Below are positions 51,195-60,285 of a stretch of DNA of 64,000 bases, piece by piece. Position 1 is the stretch's first letter; each line of letters opens with the position of its first letter. This DNA is from an uncultured Erythrobacter sp. GTDB lineage: Bacteria > Pseudomonadota > Alphaproteobacteria > Sphingomonadales > Sphingomonadaceae. The position numbers and the translations under genes were made by a program. The stretch spans positions 1-64,000 of the forward strand of contig CALBWA010000018.1 of the NCBI GenBank assembly GCA_937969505.1, given 5' to 3'. The notes below the pieces were generated by a model. It searched no databases, was not told the DNA's origin, and saw nothing but the letters and a program-made list of their open reading frames with translations.

Positions 51195-53119
51195 CGCGCA
51201 AGCACTGTCACGCCAGCGGGCGGCATTGTTCGTAAGCCGATTACGACTTCACCCTCAATTGTTTCCGGCAGAGTGATCTCGCTTGCAGAATAATTGAACA
51301 CGAACCAATAATTGCTCGTCCGCCTGATCCTCAGGCCCTTGGGCATAGGGACCGTTGCAATACCGGCATCGCGGCACGCCCGCGCAATGACCTCGTCCAG
51401 AACCTCGCCTTGCGGCCAGGTGGCAAGATAGCGCGCCTTGCCATGGCGCCAGCATGCGACGAGGCCATCTTGAGCGGTCAATTCTGGCGCGGCCTTGCCC
51501 TCCACATGATCGAGCCAGCGGGCAATCGCCCAGCCATCGCCCGCATGCTCCAAACCCAGCGGCAAGCTCTCGCTTCGGGTCACTGTGAGGTCAAGCAATT
51601 CGGTGAGCGGCCCCGGTGCCAGATTGTCCGGTATGCAAAAATCCTGATCGCGGCTGCCCGAACGCGGACCAACGATAATCTCCCCGTCGAACTCTGTCAG
51701 CCTTTGAGCGAACGCTTCCGAGACGATCGGCAAACACGGCACCACCACCAGCGAATACTGGCTGAGGTCAGCTCTTTGCGGAACGATGTCCACATTCAAT
51801 CCCAACCGCCGCAAAGCGCCGTAACAATCGAACACCGCCCACAGTGCTGACAACCCTTCCCCTTGCGGCTGGATCTGTGTCATCCATTCCGCTGGATAGT
51901 CAAAAACCAGCGCGACATCTCGGCAGGTCTCGCCTTTGGACCCCAAGGTCTTGAGTTTGAAGGCGACGTCTTTTGCCTCGGCTAGAGCGGGGGCTGGTAC
52001 GCCATCGGGTCGCAGCAGACCGGCGTGCATTTGCTCTTGCGCAAAAGGTGCCTGCCGCCAGCGAAAATAACTGACCAGCTCTGCACCATGGGCTGCCGCC
52101 TCGAGTGTCCACAGGGCGACCATGCCCGGCAAAGGCGCAGGATTGTGCCGCGCCCAATTGACCGGTCCGGGCTGTTGTTCCAGTACGCTCCAGCGCTCAT
52201 CGCGCGCGCAGCCGCGATACAGATCGTGGTGGAAAGCGGCGATGTCGGGATGGCCCTGCCGCGCATAATTCAGCTTGTCCTGAGGCGAAAAGCGGAATTG
52301 CTCAAGGAAGCCGAGCGGATAGGAATCCCACCCCAGAATGTCGATATCTCCGGCCAGATCGTGATGGTCATAGCCAGTGTAAAAACCCATCGCATTATGG
52401 GTGATGTCGCGGCCGGGTGAATGCTCGCGCAAAATATCGACTTGCGCCCGATTGAAGGCCACCACCTGATCGGAAGAGAAACGGCGGAAGGCCAGCCAGT
52501 GCGCAGGATTGGCCTCTGTCACCGTCAGATTCGGCAGCTCGACCTCGGCAAAGCTGCGGTATTCCATCGACCAGAAGACATTACCCCAAGCCGTATTCAG
52601 CGCCTTTATCGCGCTATAGCGTTGTTTCAGCCACAGCCGGAAGGCCTCTCGTGCCGCATCGGAAAAACTCTGCACCGTATCATGGCAGCCATACTCATTA
52701 TCAGTCTGCCAGCAGACGATTGCCGGATTCTGCCCGTAACGCTGCGCCATGGCGCGCGTGATGCGTGCCGCTTCTTGGCCGTAACCGGCGTGGCTGAAGC
52801 AGTAATGCCGCCGCGATCCGAAGCCGCGCGGGCGACCATGCGCATCCAGAGCCACCATATCGGGCATCTGATCGACCAGCCATTTGGGCGGTGTGGCCGT
52901 GGGCGTGCCCATGATGATGTCCAGCCCTGCGTCGTGCAGAACCTCGACTGCATCATCCAGCCATTGCCAGTCAAACTCGCCCGGCTCAGGCTCTATCCGG
53001 CTCCAGGCGAATTCGCCAATCCGCACGCGCGACAGGCCCGCTTCGGCCATCATGCGCGCGTCGGTTTCCCACCGCTCGCGCGGCCAGTGTTCGGGATAGT
53101 AACAAACGCCCAAATGCAT
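51191..53119 (-). CDS. Beta-galactosidase, glycoside hydrolase family 42
   Basis: A 642-residue GH42 enzyme: N-terminal (beta/alpha)8 barrel opening LGVCYYPEHWPRERWETDARMMAEAGLSRVRIGEFAWSRIEP, acid/base Glu in CWQTDNEYGCHDT, presumed nucleophile in SVLEQQPGPVNW, then a Rossmann-like trimerisation domain (DIVPQRADLSQYSLVVVPCLPIV) and a small beta C-terminus. No signal peptide, hence cytoplasmic hydrolysis of imported galactosides. ATG 53119 has no strong ribosome-binding site. No sugar transporter is adjacent. Confidence 0.94.
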   Translation of the reverse strand: MHLGVCYYPEHWPRERWETDARMMAEAGLSRVRIGEFAWSRIEPEPGEFDWQWLDDAVEVLHDAGLDIIMGTPTATPPKWLVDQMPDMVALDAHGRPRGFGSRRHYCFSHAGYGQEAARITRAMAQRYGQNPAIVCWQTDNEYGCHDTVQSFSDAAREAFRLWLKQRYSAIKALNTAWGNVFWSMEYRSFAEVELPNLTVTEANPAHWLAFRRFSSDQVVAFNRAQVDILREHSPGRDITHNAMGFYTGYDHHDLAGDIDILGWDSYPLGFLEQFRFSPQDKLNYARQGHPDIAAFHHDLYRGCARDERWSVLEQQPGPVNWARHNPAPLPGMVALWTLEAAAHGAELVSYFRWRQAPFAQEQMHAGLLRPDGVPAPALAEAKDVAFKLKTLGSKGETCRDVALVFDYPAEWMTQIQPQGEGLSALWAVFDCYGALRRLGLNVDIVPQRADLSQYSLVVVPCLPIVSEAFAQRLTEFDGEIIVGPRSGSRDQDFCIPDNLAPGPLTELLDLTVTRSESLPLGLEHAGDGWAIARWLDHVEGKAAPELTAQDGLVACWRHGKARYLATWPQGEVLDEVIARACRDAGIATVPMPKGLRIRRTSNYWFVFNYSASEITLPETIEGEVVIGLRTMPPAGVTVLAR

Positions 53120-53227
53120 AATTGCCGAGTGGCTGGTGGCAGCGCCCGCGTCAATCCCGAGAGCGACAAAAGGCCAGCGCTGCCATCCTGAACCCGCGAG
53201 TTCAATTCGGAATGAAAAGGGAAAAGG

Positions 53228-53303
53228 TGGTGAGCCCTGCTGGGTTCGAACCAGCGACCTACTGATTAAAAGTCAGTTGCTCTACCGACTGAGCTAAGGG
53301 CCC
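53228..53303 (-). tRNA. tRNA-Lys (anticodon TTT)
   Basis: Minus strand: acceptor GGGCCCT/AGGGCTC (one G-T pair), D arm TAGCTCAGTCGGTAGAGC, anticodon arm CTGACTTTTAATCAG giving TTT, T arm GCTGGTTCGAACCCAGC, discriminator A, and an encoded CCA. It is followed by TTTTCCC. Confidence 0.97.
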
Positions 53304-53357
53304 CCACACAGGGGCGATGCAGCCAATTGTCGGTTTCCAACAGCTGCATGCGGAGGC

Positions 53358-53849
53358 TCACCTAGTGGCGCGTGTCGGGCGGGTCAAGCGTGCATGCAGA
53401 TGTCGCACAGAAAGTCCACTCACCGGATCGCGCCAATTGCCCGCAATTGCCACCATCGGGCCGAGGACAAAGTCCCTTTCCCGGAAAGCGGGATGCGGAA
53501 TGGTCAATCGGTTCGAATGCCATGGGCCGCCCGACCACAGGATGATGTCGAGGTCGAGCGCACGCGCGCTCCAGCGTTGGCCGCGCCGGTCGCCAAATTC
53601 CTGCTCAACCTGCTTGAACAAGGTGAGCAATCCTTGCGGATCATAGTCAGTGCGAATGACAGCGGCGGCATTGGCATAGCGCCGTGATGATGGTCCAATT
53701 GCAGATGTCTCGATCGTTGCAGAGCGGCGTATCAGAGCGATCCCTTCATCCTGCAACCGCGCCAGTGCCCGATCAATCAGTCGCCGCGGCGATGCAGCTG
53801 TGCGCGATGGTCGGTTCGATCCCAGCGCAATGACATAGGTGTCGCTCAC
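53358..53849 (-). CDS. folK: 2-amino-4-hydroxy-6-hydroxymethyldihydropteridine pyrophosphokinase
   Basis: A 163-residue HPPK of the folate pathway, transferring pyrophosphate from ATP to hydroxymethyl-dihydropterin. Signatures: VIALGSNRPS at the N-terminus, YANAAAVIRT, and RWSARALDLDIILW with NRLTIPHPAFRERDFVLGPM, which hold the Mg/ATP acidic pair and the pterin loop. It overlaps the upstream amidase gene by 4 bases (ATGA), implying translational coupling; other folate genes are absent. Confidence 0.96.
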   Translation of the reverse strand: MSDTYVIALGSNRPSRTAASPRRLIDRALARLQDEGIALIRRSATIETSAIGPSSRRYANAAAVIRTDYDPQGLLTLFKQVEQEFGDRRGQRWSARALDLDIILWSGGPWHSNRLTIPHPAFRERDFVLGPMVAIAGNWRDPVSGLSVRHLHARLTRPTRATR

Positions 53850-54709
53850 GTATCCTCGCAGATGCGGCCATACAATTGAGGTCTGCGGTCGCGGAAAAAT
53901 CCCATGCCGGCGCGATGCTTGGCGGCTTGATCAAGGTCCAGCGTCGCCACCAGAATGCCGTCTTCTTCCTTGCCAAACTCGACCAGCTTGTCGCCCCATT
54001 CATTGGTGATGAAGGAATGGCCATAAAAAGCCTGTCCACCTTCCTTCCCAATGCGGTTCGCAGCCACCACAGGCATGCAGTTCGACACCGAATGCCCCTG
54101 CATCGCACGTTGCCACATGCGGCTGGTGTCGAGGTCTGCGTCATAGGGTTCAGAACCGATCGCCGTGGGATAGAGCAGCATTTCGGCCCCCATCAGCGCC
54201 ATCACCCGCGCGGCTTCGGGATACCATTGGTCCCAGCAAATCCCCACGCCAATGCGGGCAGAGCCTGTACCAAGGGGGATATCCCAAACCTTGAAGCCGT
54301 CATTACCCGGGCGGAAATAATACTTTTCCTCATACCCGGGCCCATCGGGAATATGGCTCTTGCGATAGGTGCCGGAAATGTCCCCGTGCGCGTCAACCAT
54401 CGCCATCGTATTGTAATAGTGATGGCCGTCCCGCTCAAAAAAGCTGACCGGAATGGCGACCTTCAGCTTGGCCGCCAGCTTGCGCATTGCAATTACGCTG
54501 GGATGATCCTGCACCGGCCGGGCAAGCGCGAACAGCGCCTCATCCTCGACCTTGCAGAAATAGGGCCCCGAAAACAGTTCGGGCGGGAGAATCAGTTGGG
54601 CTCCGCGCGCAGCGGCCTGCTCGACCAGTTCGGCGACAGCGTCGATATTGGCACTCTCGTCTGACTGGGCAAGCGGCAACTGCAGGGCGGCAACGGTGAT
54701 CTCTCTCAT
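53846..54709 (-). CDS. aguB: N-carbamoylputrescine amidase (nitrilase superfamily)
   Basis: A 287-residue C-N hydrolase. The Glu-Lys-Cys triad is E44 (LPPELFSG), K117 (YRKSHIPDG) and C158 (GVGICWDQWYPEAAR). The YEEKYYFRPGNDGFKVWD and ADLDTSRMWQRAMQGHSVSNCMPVVAANRIG segments match N-carbamoylputrescine amidase, which makes putrescine from agmatine via carbamoylputrescine. The expected agmatine deiminase gene is not adjacent. ATG 54709; the frame to 54823 is not conserved. It overlaps folK by four bases. Confidence 0.9.
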   Translation of the reverse strand: MREITVAALQLPLAQSDESANIDAVAELVEQAAARGAQLILPPELFSGPYFCKVEDEALFALARPVQDHPSVIAMRKLAAKLKVAIPVSFFERDGHHYYNTMAMVDAHGDISGTYRKSHIPDGPGYEEKYYFRPGNDGFKVWDIPLGTGSARIGVGICWDQWYPEAARVMALMGAEMLLYPTAIGSEPYDADLDTSRMWQRAMQGHSVSNCMPVVAANRIGKEGGQAFYGHSFITNEWGDKLVEFGKEEDGILVATLDLDQAAKHRAGMGFFRDRRPQLYGRICEDT

Positions 54710-54719
54710 GCAGTGCCGA

Positions 54720-55484
54720 TTACTTCTCCACGAGCGCGAAGTCCACTTGAACAGAGACCGAGCTGGTTGTCTGGCCCGGCAAAATGGTGGCAGCAGACGC
54801 TGAGGCGTCAATCGCACTTTCATTCATGACCCAACCGCCCGATTGCGGCATCGGAGGAGCAACAGGCGGTGGAGGAGCGCCTGGAATGTAGCGATTGCCC
54901 TGCGCACCGCCGGCATCACGGATGGTCAGCACACGGCTGATCTCCATTCCCGCTGCATCTGCATAGGCTTTCGCGCGCGCCTCGGCCGCCTTGAACGCAT
55001 TGCCATAGGCACTGTTGATGGCCGTTTCAGGGTTGGACAAGCGCAAGTCTGGTCCGCTGACAATGTTGGCCCCCACCTCTGTCACTGCGGCCACAGCATC
55101 GCCTGCCCGTGCGATATCGCGCACCCGCACATTCACAGTGTTGCTGGCTTGAAACTGACCTTTGCGGTCGCCCCAATCGATCCGCTGGACCGATACGGTG
55201 CGGGTCTGGATGTCCCTTTCCTCAATCCCCAGCGCCTTGAGCTCGGCGACAATCGTGTCGATGTCTTCGCGCGTGGCTGTGCTCGCTGCTTTCGATGATC
55301 GCGCCCAATTTTGCACTCCGGCCTGAAAGCGAGCCTCGTCAGGGCGCGCATCCGCCTCGCCGACAGCGCTGACCGACAGCAATGTCTCGGCCCGATCCAC
55401 CCCGCGCGGATCATAGGCTGCGTCAGAACAGGCAGCCAAACCGCCAGTGGCGCTGGCCAATAAAAGCAATTTTTTCAGAAACAT
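54720..55484 (-). CDS. SIMPL domain lipoprotein
   Basis: 254 residues with a lipoprotein signal (MFLKKLLLLASATGGLAAC, lipobox LAAC) and a SIMPL/DUF541 domain: LLSVSAVGEADARPDEARFQAGVQ, AELKALGIEERDIQTRTVSVQRIDW, ANIVSGPDLRLSNPETAINSAYGNAFKAAEARAKAYADAAGME, and a Pro-rich loop before SVSVQVDFALVEK. SIMPL proteins form periplasmic oligomers of poorly known role in envelope stress. It is 10 bases upstream of the amidase gene on the same strand. Confidence 0.88.
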   Translation of the reverse strand: MFLKKLLLLASATGGLAACSDAAYDPRGVDRAETLLSVSAVGEADARPDEARFQAGVQNWARSSKAASTATREDIDTIVAELKALGIEERDIQTRTVSVQRIDWGDRKGQFQASNTVNVRVRDIARAGDAVAAVTEVGANIVSGPDLRLSNPETAINSAYGNAFKAAEARAKAYADAAGMEISRVLTIRDAGGAQGNRYIPGAPPPPVAPPMPQSGGWVMNESAIDASASAATILPGQTTSSVSVQVDFALVEK

Positions 55485-55592
55485 GGCGACTCTCCCGACC
55501 CATGCGGTAGTGCTGGGTCAAGAGAGCCTTATTTTCGCCACAAGTTGAACGCATCCTTAATGATACAATGTAACATCGCGGCACTTCGGGGT

Positions 55593-56546
55593 TCAGTCCG
55601 CCTTGCGGAAAAGCAATGTCATCCGGTCGGATTCGCCAATCGCGAGGTAGGCATCGCGATTGTCCTCGCCGTAACGCAGCGCCGGTGGCAGGGTCCAAAC
55701 GCCGCCTTCCCAGTTGGCGGGATCACGCGGGTTAGCATTGATTTCGCTTTCTGCGGCGAGCTCAAATCCGGCAGCATTGAACATAGCGACAACGTCTTGC
55801 TTGCGCATGTAACCGCGTTGGCGAGCGCCGTAATCGTCATAGCTTGCCCCTTCAGGAGCACGGTGCTGGACCACGCCGACCATGCCGTCATCCTTGAGCA
55901 GAGCGCGGGCTGCCTTGAGCACGCTGTCAGCTGTATTGCCGATGTTGAGGCCGTGCATTGACCGGAAAATCAGGACCCGGTCGACCGTGCCTTCCACGCC
56001 TTCGGGGATCTCGTCGATTTCAAACGCGGTGACATCGGCAGGGTCCTTGTCATAGGCCTCGCCCAAGCTGGCCTTGAAGTTTTCTGCCCAGGCCTTGGCC
56101 CGCGCTTCCTGTTCGCGCGAATTGTACGTGCGTGCATCGCTATCGCCGTTGAACGCAATATATTTGCCTTCACCCATCAGCCATGGAGCCAGCACACGGG
56201 TGTACCAACCGCCACCCGGACCATATTCGGCCACTGTCATGCTTGGCTCGACCTGGAAGAAGGCAAGCGTCTCAGCCGGATTGCGATACTGATCGCGCGC
56301 GCGATCGGCATCACGGCTGTCATCAGCCAAGACCGCCTCAAGCCGGGTCGCGTAAGTTTGAGCAGCCGTCGTTTCCGCTTCGACCTCAGCCTGAGCCTCG
56401 GCCTCGGCTTTTTCTTCCGGGCCCAACATGGCATCAAGCACACGGCCCAGCACCGAACGTGGTGAATTATCCTGAGCCACAACAGGTGCGGCAACCATGG
56501 CAGCAGCGCTGATGAAAAGAGTGGTTTTGATGAAAGGACGGCGCAT
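55593..56546 (-). CDS. Exported SAM-methyltransferase-like protein (COG4798 type)
   Basis: A 317-residue protein. A Sec signal peptide (MRRPFIKTTLFISAAAMVAAPVVAQ) is followed by an Ala/Glu repeat linker (EEKAEAEAQAEVEAETTAAQ). The methyltransferase-like domain has motif I in MTVAEYGPGGGWYTRVLAPWL, then VDRVLIFRSMHGLNIG and LKDDGMVGVVQHRAPEG. Export is unusual because SAM is made in the cytoplasm; the protein may bind another ligand. ATG 56546 has GGAGGAG 8 bases upstream, so the signal peptide is not an artefact of a wrong start. Divergent from msrA. Confidence 0.82.
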   Translation of the reverse strand: MRRPFIKTTLFISAAAMVAAPVVAQDNSPRSVLGRVLDAMLGPEEKAEAEAQAEVEAETTAAQTYATRLEAVLADDSRDADRARDQYRNPAETLAFFQVEPSMTVAEYGPGGGWYTRVLAPWLMGEGKYIAFNGDSDARTYNSREQEARAKAWAENFKASLGEAYDKDPADVTAFEIDEIPEGVEGTVDRVLIFRSMHGLNIGNTADSVLKAARALLKDDGMVGVVQHRAPEGASYDDYGARQRGYMRKQDVVAMFNAAGFELAAESEINANPRDPANWEGGVWTLPPALRYGEDNRDAYLAIGESDRMTLLFRKAD

Positions 56547-56649
56547 TGATTTCTCCTCCGGGGGTGAACCTGTAAGTCTGTAAACGCAGTGAAGCATGGT
56601 AAGTTTCATCGCGCGCACTATCTGTTTAACAAGCAAGGAGAACAGACGA

Positions 56650-57189
56650 ATGGCACAAGCGGGTCAACAGGCAATTATCGCAGGCGGATGCTTCTGGTGT
56701 GTGGAAGCCGTTTTCAACGACGTGGTCGGCGTATCCAATGTCGAAAGCGGCTACATCGGAGGCCAGGTCGATAGCCCGACTTACAAGCAAGTGTGTTCGG
56801 GCACCACCGGCCATGCCGAGGCGATCCGGTTTGATTTCGATCCCGAGGTGATTTCGCTGGGCGAGGTCTATGATGTCTTTCTGGGCACGCATGATCCAAC
56901 CCAGCTGAACCGTCAGGGCAATGATGTCGGCACGCAATACCGCAGCGCCATCTTTGTCAGCAGTGATGCAGAACGCGCTGAGGCAGAAGCTGCGATTGCC
57001 CGCTGGAATGACGACAATCCCGGCACGGCAGTCACTACGATCGAGGATGCCAGCACCTGGTATCCGGCAGAGGATTACCATCAGGAATATTGGGAAGGCG
57101 AAGGGCAGCGCAATCCCTATTGCCAGGCCACCATCCCGCCCAAGTTGCTGAAATTGCGCAAGAGCTTTCAGAACAAGGTGAAGGCGTAA
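56650..57189 (+). CDS. msrA: Peptide-methionine (S)-S-oxide reductase
   Basis: A 179-residue MsrA, which repairs oxidised methionine in proteins. The catalytic motif is GGCFWC (C14 nucleophile, C17) at the N-terminus; SGYIGGQVDSPTYKQVCSGTTGHAEAIRFDFDP, GTHDPTQLNRQGNDVGTQYRSAIF and AEDYHQEYW are conserved. ATG 56650 follows AAGGAG; the earlier ATG at 56596 is not conserved. It converges on the rRNA methyltransferase gene with 4 bases between stops. Confidence 0.96.
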   Translation: MAQAGQQAIIAGGCFWCVEAVFNDVVGVSNVESGYIGGQVDSPTYKQVCSGTTGHAEAIRFDFDPEVISLGEVYDVFLGTHDPTQLNRQGNDVGTQYRSAIFVSSDAERAEAEAAIARWNDDNPGTAVTTIEDASTWYPAEDYHQEYWEGEGQRNPYCQATIPPKLLKLRKSFQNKVKA

Positions 57190-57193
57190 CCCG

Positions 57194-58465
57194 TCAGGAT
57201 TTGGCTCGCGGCTTGGTCCAGCGCGATATGAAGAACCCGTCCATCCCGCCGTGCTCCACCAGCATGCCGGGATGGGTGCGCAACCACCCTTGCGGTGTCG
57301 GCTCTAATTCTTCGGGCAATGATCCGGCCGCAATTGGCAGGCATTCAAGATCGAGGTTTTGGGCGATCCATTCCGCCTGATCCTCGCCCTCCTCGCGCTC
57401 CAGCGAGCAGACCGCATAGACCAGCATGCCGCCCGGCTTCAGCCAGTCAGCCGCACGCTCGATCAGGCTGCGCTGCAATTCGGCCATCTCGGCAATCTGA
57501 CGCGGGCCGATCCGGTGCAGCACGTCGGGATGCCGCCGGCATGTTCCTGTGGCCGTGCATGGCGCATCGAGCAGGATCGCGTCATAGTGATGCTTGGGTT
57601 CCCATTTCAGCGCATCTGCCCGGACCGGTGACGCCTTGAGACCTGTTCGTTTCAGATTATCCTTGAGCAGGTCGAGCCGGCGCTTGGACAGGTCAAGCGC
57701 TGTTACTTGCCAACCTTGCGCTGACAGTTGCAGGGTCTTGCCGCCCGGTGCAGCGCACAGGTCGAGCGCGTGCCTGCCTTCTCCGGCGCCGCACAATTGA
57801 GCCGGCAATTGGGCCGCGATATCCTGCACCCACCAACTGTCAGTCTCGTCCCCGCCAGCAAATCCGGCGAGAGTTTCTACCGCACTTCCGCGCGGCAGGC
57901 GGACATGGCCAGGCATCAGGCTGTCCCCGCTCAATTGATTGGTCCAATGCGCTGTGCGCGCAGGGTCCGCCAAAGTGAGGTCCAGTGGTGGCGGTTCGGC
58001 CAGACCCGGTGCGATACGTGCTGCCAATTCGCCCCATCGGGCCTGCACAGTGTCTGGCAGGGTTGGTGCTGATGGTAGAGTTACGCCTTGCTTGTCGAGT
58101 GTGGAAAACACCCCATGCGCCAGTCTGCGCGGTCCGCCCGATAGCAGCGGGAGCCCGGTGGCAATCACGGCATGCGGGGGCGTGTCCAGTCTCAGCCAAC
58201 CTGCCAGCATCAATCGCAGCACATTGCGCACCTTGGCATCGCTGGGCAGCACTTGCTTCGTAGCGCTGTCAATCGCGCCATCCAGATCGGTCAGCCAGCG
58301 CAGCGCCTCTGTCGCAAGCGCCCGCGCCAAAGCCTTGTCGGCAGGCTTACGCACTTGCCTGGTCGCTGCCGGAAACGCCTGATCCAGCGTTTCACCTCGA
58401 CGCAGGACTGCATCGAGCATTTGCAGCGCAGCGCGGCGCGGATATATCCCAGTAGGCTCAGCCAT
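57194..58465 (-). CDS. RsmB/NOP-family rRNA cytosine-C5 methyltransferase
   Basis: A 423-residue protein with an N-terminal NusB-like RNA-binding domain (PRRAALQMLDAVLRRGETLDQAF, KVRNVLRLMLAGWLRL) and a C-terminal m5C methyltransferase domain. Motifs: DLCAAPGGKTLQLSAQGWQVTALDLS (SAM), LLDAPCTATGTCRRHPDVLHRI with the motif IV Cys, and YAVCSLEREEGEDQ with the catalytic Cys of motif VI. It probably methylates 16S rRNA C967, as RsmB does. It is divergent from the SDHAF4 gene. Confidence 0.92.
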   Translation of the reverse strand: MAEPTGIYPRRAALQMLDAVLRRGETLDQAFPAATRQVRKPADKALARALATEALRWLTDLDGAIDSATKQVLPSDAKVRNVLRLMLAGWLRLDTPPHAVIATGLPLLSGGPRRLAHGVFSTLDKQGVTLPSAPTLPDTVQARWGELAARIAPGLAEPPPLDLTLADPARTAHWTNQLSGDSLMPGHVRLPRGSAVETLAGFAGGDETDSWWVQDIAAQLPAQLCGAGEGRHALDLCAAPGGKTLQLSAQGWQVTALDLSKRRLDLLKDNLKRTGLKASPVRADALKWEPKHHYDAILLDAPCTATGTCRRHPDVLHRIGPRQIAEMAELQRSLIERAADWLKPGGMLVYAVCSLEREEGEDQAEWIAQNLDLECLPIAAGSLPEELEPTPQGWLRTHPGMLVEHGGMDGFFISRWTKPRAKS

Positions 58466-58522
58466 ATGCTGCGCGGCCTAGACGCTCTTGAAACCAAGGG
58501 CCAGACAAAGCGTTCACTCACC

Positions 58523-58807
58523 ATGACCAAAGACAATCAGATAACCAAAGCCGGGATCAAACCGCTAAAGACCAAAACCGATGGCGCCGCGCCAAGAGGT
58601 GAAGATGCAGCCAATAGCGATGCCAGTTCAGGACAGGATACGCCGCGCGCAACCCAGCGTCCCGATGATTTTGACAAGCCGAAACACTGGACGAATGAGC
58701 CAGTCCCGGAACCCAAGGCGGTGGATCCGCAGAAGGACGAGCCGCGCGAGCTGTCGCCGACACGCTATGGTGATTGGGAAAAGGACGGTATTGCCTGGGA
58801 CTTCTAG
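58523..58807 (+). CDS. SDHAF4-type (DUF1674) succinate dehydrogenase assembly factor
   Basis: A 94-residue small protein, mostly disordered and charged, with the invariant C-terminal RYGDWEKDGIAWDF of the DUF1674/SDHAF4 family. In mitochondria SDHAF4 helps mature flavinated SdhA; the alphaproteobacterial homologues are presumed to do the same. ATG 58523 is chosen; ATG 58466 in the same frame would add 19 residues. sdh genes are not in the window. It is convergent with the P450 gene. Confidence 0.85.
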   Translation: MTKDNQITKAGIKPLKTKTDGAAPRGEDAANSDASSGQDTPRATQRPDDFDKPKHWTNEPVPEPKAVDPQKDEPRELSPTRYGDWEKDGIAWDF

Positions 58808-58825
58808 GTCCAGCTGCGACAGCCG

Positions 58826-60241
58826 TTACAGCTTTTTGAATTCCACCTTCAACCCGTCCTTGGGCTGGGGAATGGGCCACGCTTTCCAGTCGGGCGAATA
58901 ACCGTCTTCGACCACGATTTCATACTGTTGCAGCAACTGAGCCATCAGAACCTTGATCTGCATATAGGCAAAATGCAGCCCCAGACACATGTGTGCTCCG
59001 CCACCAAAGGGGACCCAGGAATATTTATGCCGGGTCTTTACCTGCTCCGGAGTGAAGCGCATCGGATCAAAGGCCATCGGATTGTCCCAATAATCTTCTG
59101 AATGATGTGTCCAATAGGTGTTGATACCGCAATGCGCCCCTGCCGGTATCCGATAGCCGCCAAATTCAAATGCCTTCAACGCGCGGCGCGGCATGGAGGG
59201 AACCGGCGGCATCATCCGCAGGGCTTCCTTGAACGCCATTTCGGTCAGTTCCAGCTTGCCCATATCGTCATAATCGAGCGGGCGCGGCGCACCTGATCCA
59301 TCGGGCCCACCAGTAACAGCAATGATTTCCTCGCGGATCATGCTCTGCCATTTCGGGTTCTTCGCCAGATAATAGATCAACGATGTTGCCGAGGATGTAA
59401 TGGTGTCATGCGCAGCCATCATCAGGAAATTCATATGGTCGACAACATCGTCGACCGGCAACAGTGAACCATCTTCGCGGGTTGCTGTGGCGAATTGGCT
59501 AAACATGTCCTGCCCGCCCCCGGCGGCCCGGCGCTTGTGCGTTTCGGCAGTGAAATACTCGACCAGCATGGCACGCCCGTCGACGCCGCGCTTCATCAGG
59601 GTGAAGGGCAAGGGTGTGCGCACCGGCGCAACCGACGCCTGAACCATATTGACGAAGGCTTCATTGATGGCGTCCGCTTCGGGACCCCATTCGATCCCGA
59701 TGAAACTGTCGGCTGCCAAATCCAGCGTCAGTTTCTTGATCGCGGGATAAAACTTCATCGCGCCACCCCAATCGGCCACTTCGCGGGCGATGCCAGCGTT
59801 GAGGGCGCCAGAATAGTGGCGCATCGGACCCGGCTTGAAGGCGATGGACAAGGCGCGCCGATCCATCCGGTGATGATCAAAATCCATCAACATCAGGCCG
59901 CGCGGGAACAATTGGTCCAGAATCGGTCCCCAGCCCTGCTCGTTGGAAAAAATCTTATCCTTGTTGAACAGGACCAGCTCGTTCGCCTCTGCCCCGATCA
60001 ACGCAATGTTCCACCCACCAAAGGCCTTGTTCTTGTAAACCCGGCCATGCGTCTCGACCATGTTTTTGGCAAAGGCGTGGGGGTCGCGCAACATTTTGAA
60101 CGTGTTGCCCACGATCGGCAAACCGCCATCGCCGGGTATATGCGCAAGCTCGGCAGGTTCGGGATTTCCTTGCGTCCAATGCGTTGGCATGGCCGGATCG
60201 ATATCGCTTGCAGAACTGTGGGTCGGAGCAAGGGTTGCCAT
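58826..60241 (-). CDS. Cytochrome P450
   Basis: A 471-residue soluble P450. The heme ligand is C419 in FGGGAHMCLG, the K-helix E-x-x-R is in KEALRMMPP, and the I-helix oxygen-activation region is MMAAHDTITSS. The organisation resembles the eukaryotic-like/CYP51-like group (no N-terminal anchor, long N-terminal part). It probably hydroxylates a hydrophobic substrate with electrons from an unlinked ferredoxin system. A perfect inverted repeat just upstream (60255-60276) suggests repressor control. hemH lies upstream on the same strand, ending 44 bases before this start. Confidence 0.94.
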   Translation of the reverse strand: MATLAPTHSSASDIDPAMPTHWTQGNPEPAELAHIPGDGGLPIVGNTFKMLRDPHAFAKNMVETHGRVYKNKAFGGWNIALIGAEANELVLFNKDKIFSNEQGWGPILDQLFPRGLMLMDFDHHRMDRRALSIAFKPGPMRHYSGALNAGIAREVADWGGAMKFYPAIKKLTLDLAADSFIGIEWGPEADAINEAFVNMVQASVAPVRTPLPFTLMKRGVDGRAMLVEYFTAETHKRRAAGGGQDMFSQFATATREDGSLLPVDDVVDHMNFLMMAAHDTITSSATSLIYYLAKNPKWQSMIREEIIAVTGGPDGSGAPRPLDYDDMGKLELTEMAFKEALRMMPPVPSMPRRALKAFEFGGYRIPAGAHCGINTYWTHHSEDYWDNPMAFDPMRFTPEQVKTRHKYSWVPFGGGAHMCLGLHFAYMQIKVLMAQLLQQYEIVVEDGYSPDWKAWPIPQPKDGLKVEFKKL

Positions 60242-60254
60242 AGGTTCTCTCTCG

Positions 60255-60276
60255 TTACTTACCTTAGTGTAAGTAA
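60255..60276 (-). promoter_or_regulatory. TetR-type operator before the P450 gene
   Basis: TTACTTAC-N6-GTAAGTAA is a perfect 8-bp inverted repeat with a 6-base spacer, 14 bases before the P450 start and after the hemH stop. The arm length and spacing are like TetR-family operators. No regulator gene is nearby. Confidence 0.65.
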
Positions 60277-60285
60277 AGCCGAGCG

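Noticed and set aside
56347-56420. Tandem repeat array in the exported methyltransferase gene
   Set aside because: It is codon-level Ala/Glu repetition of a linker inside the reading frame, not an independent DNA repeat.
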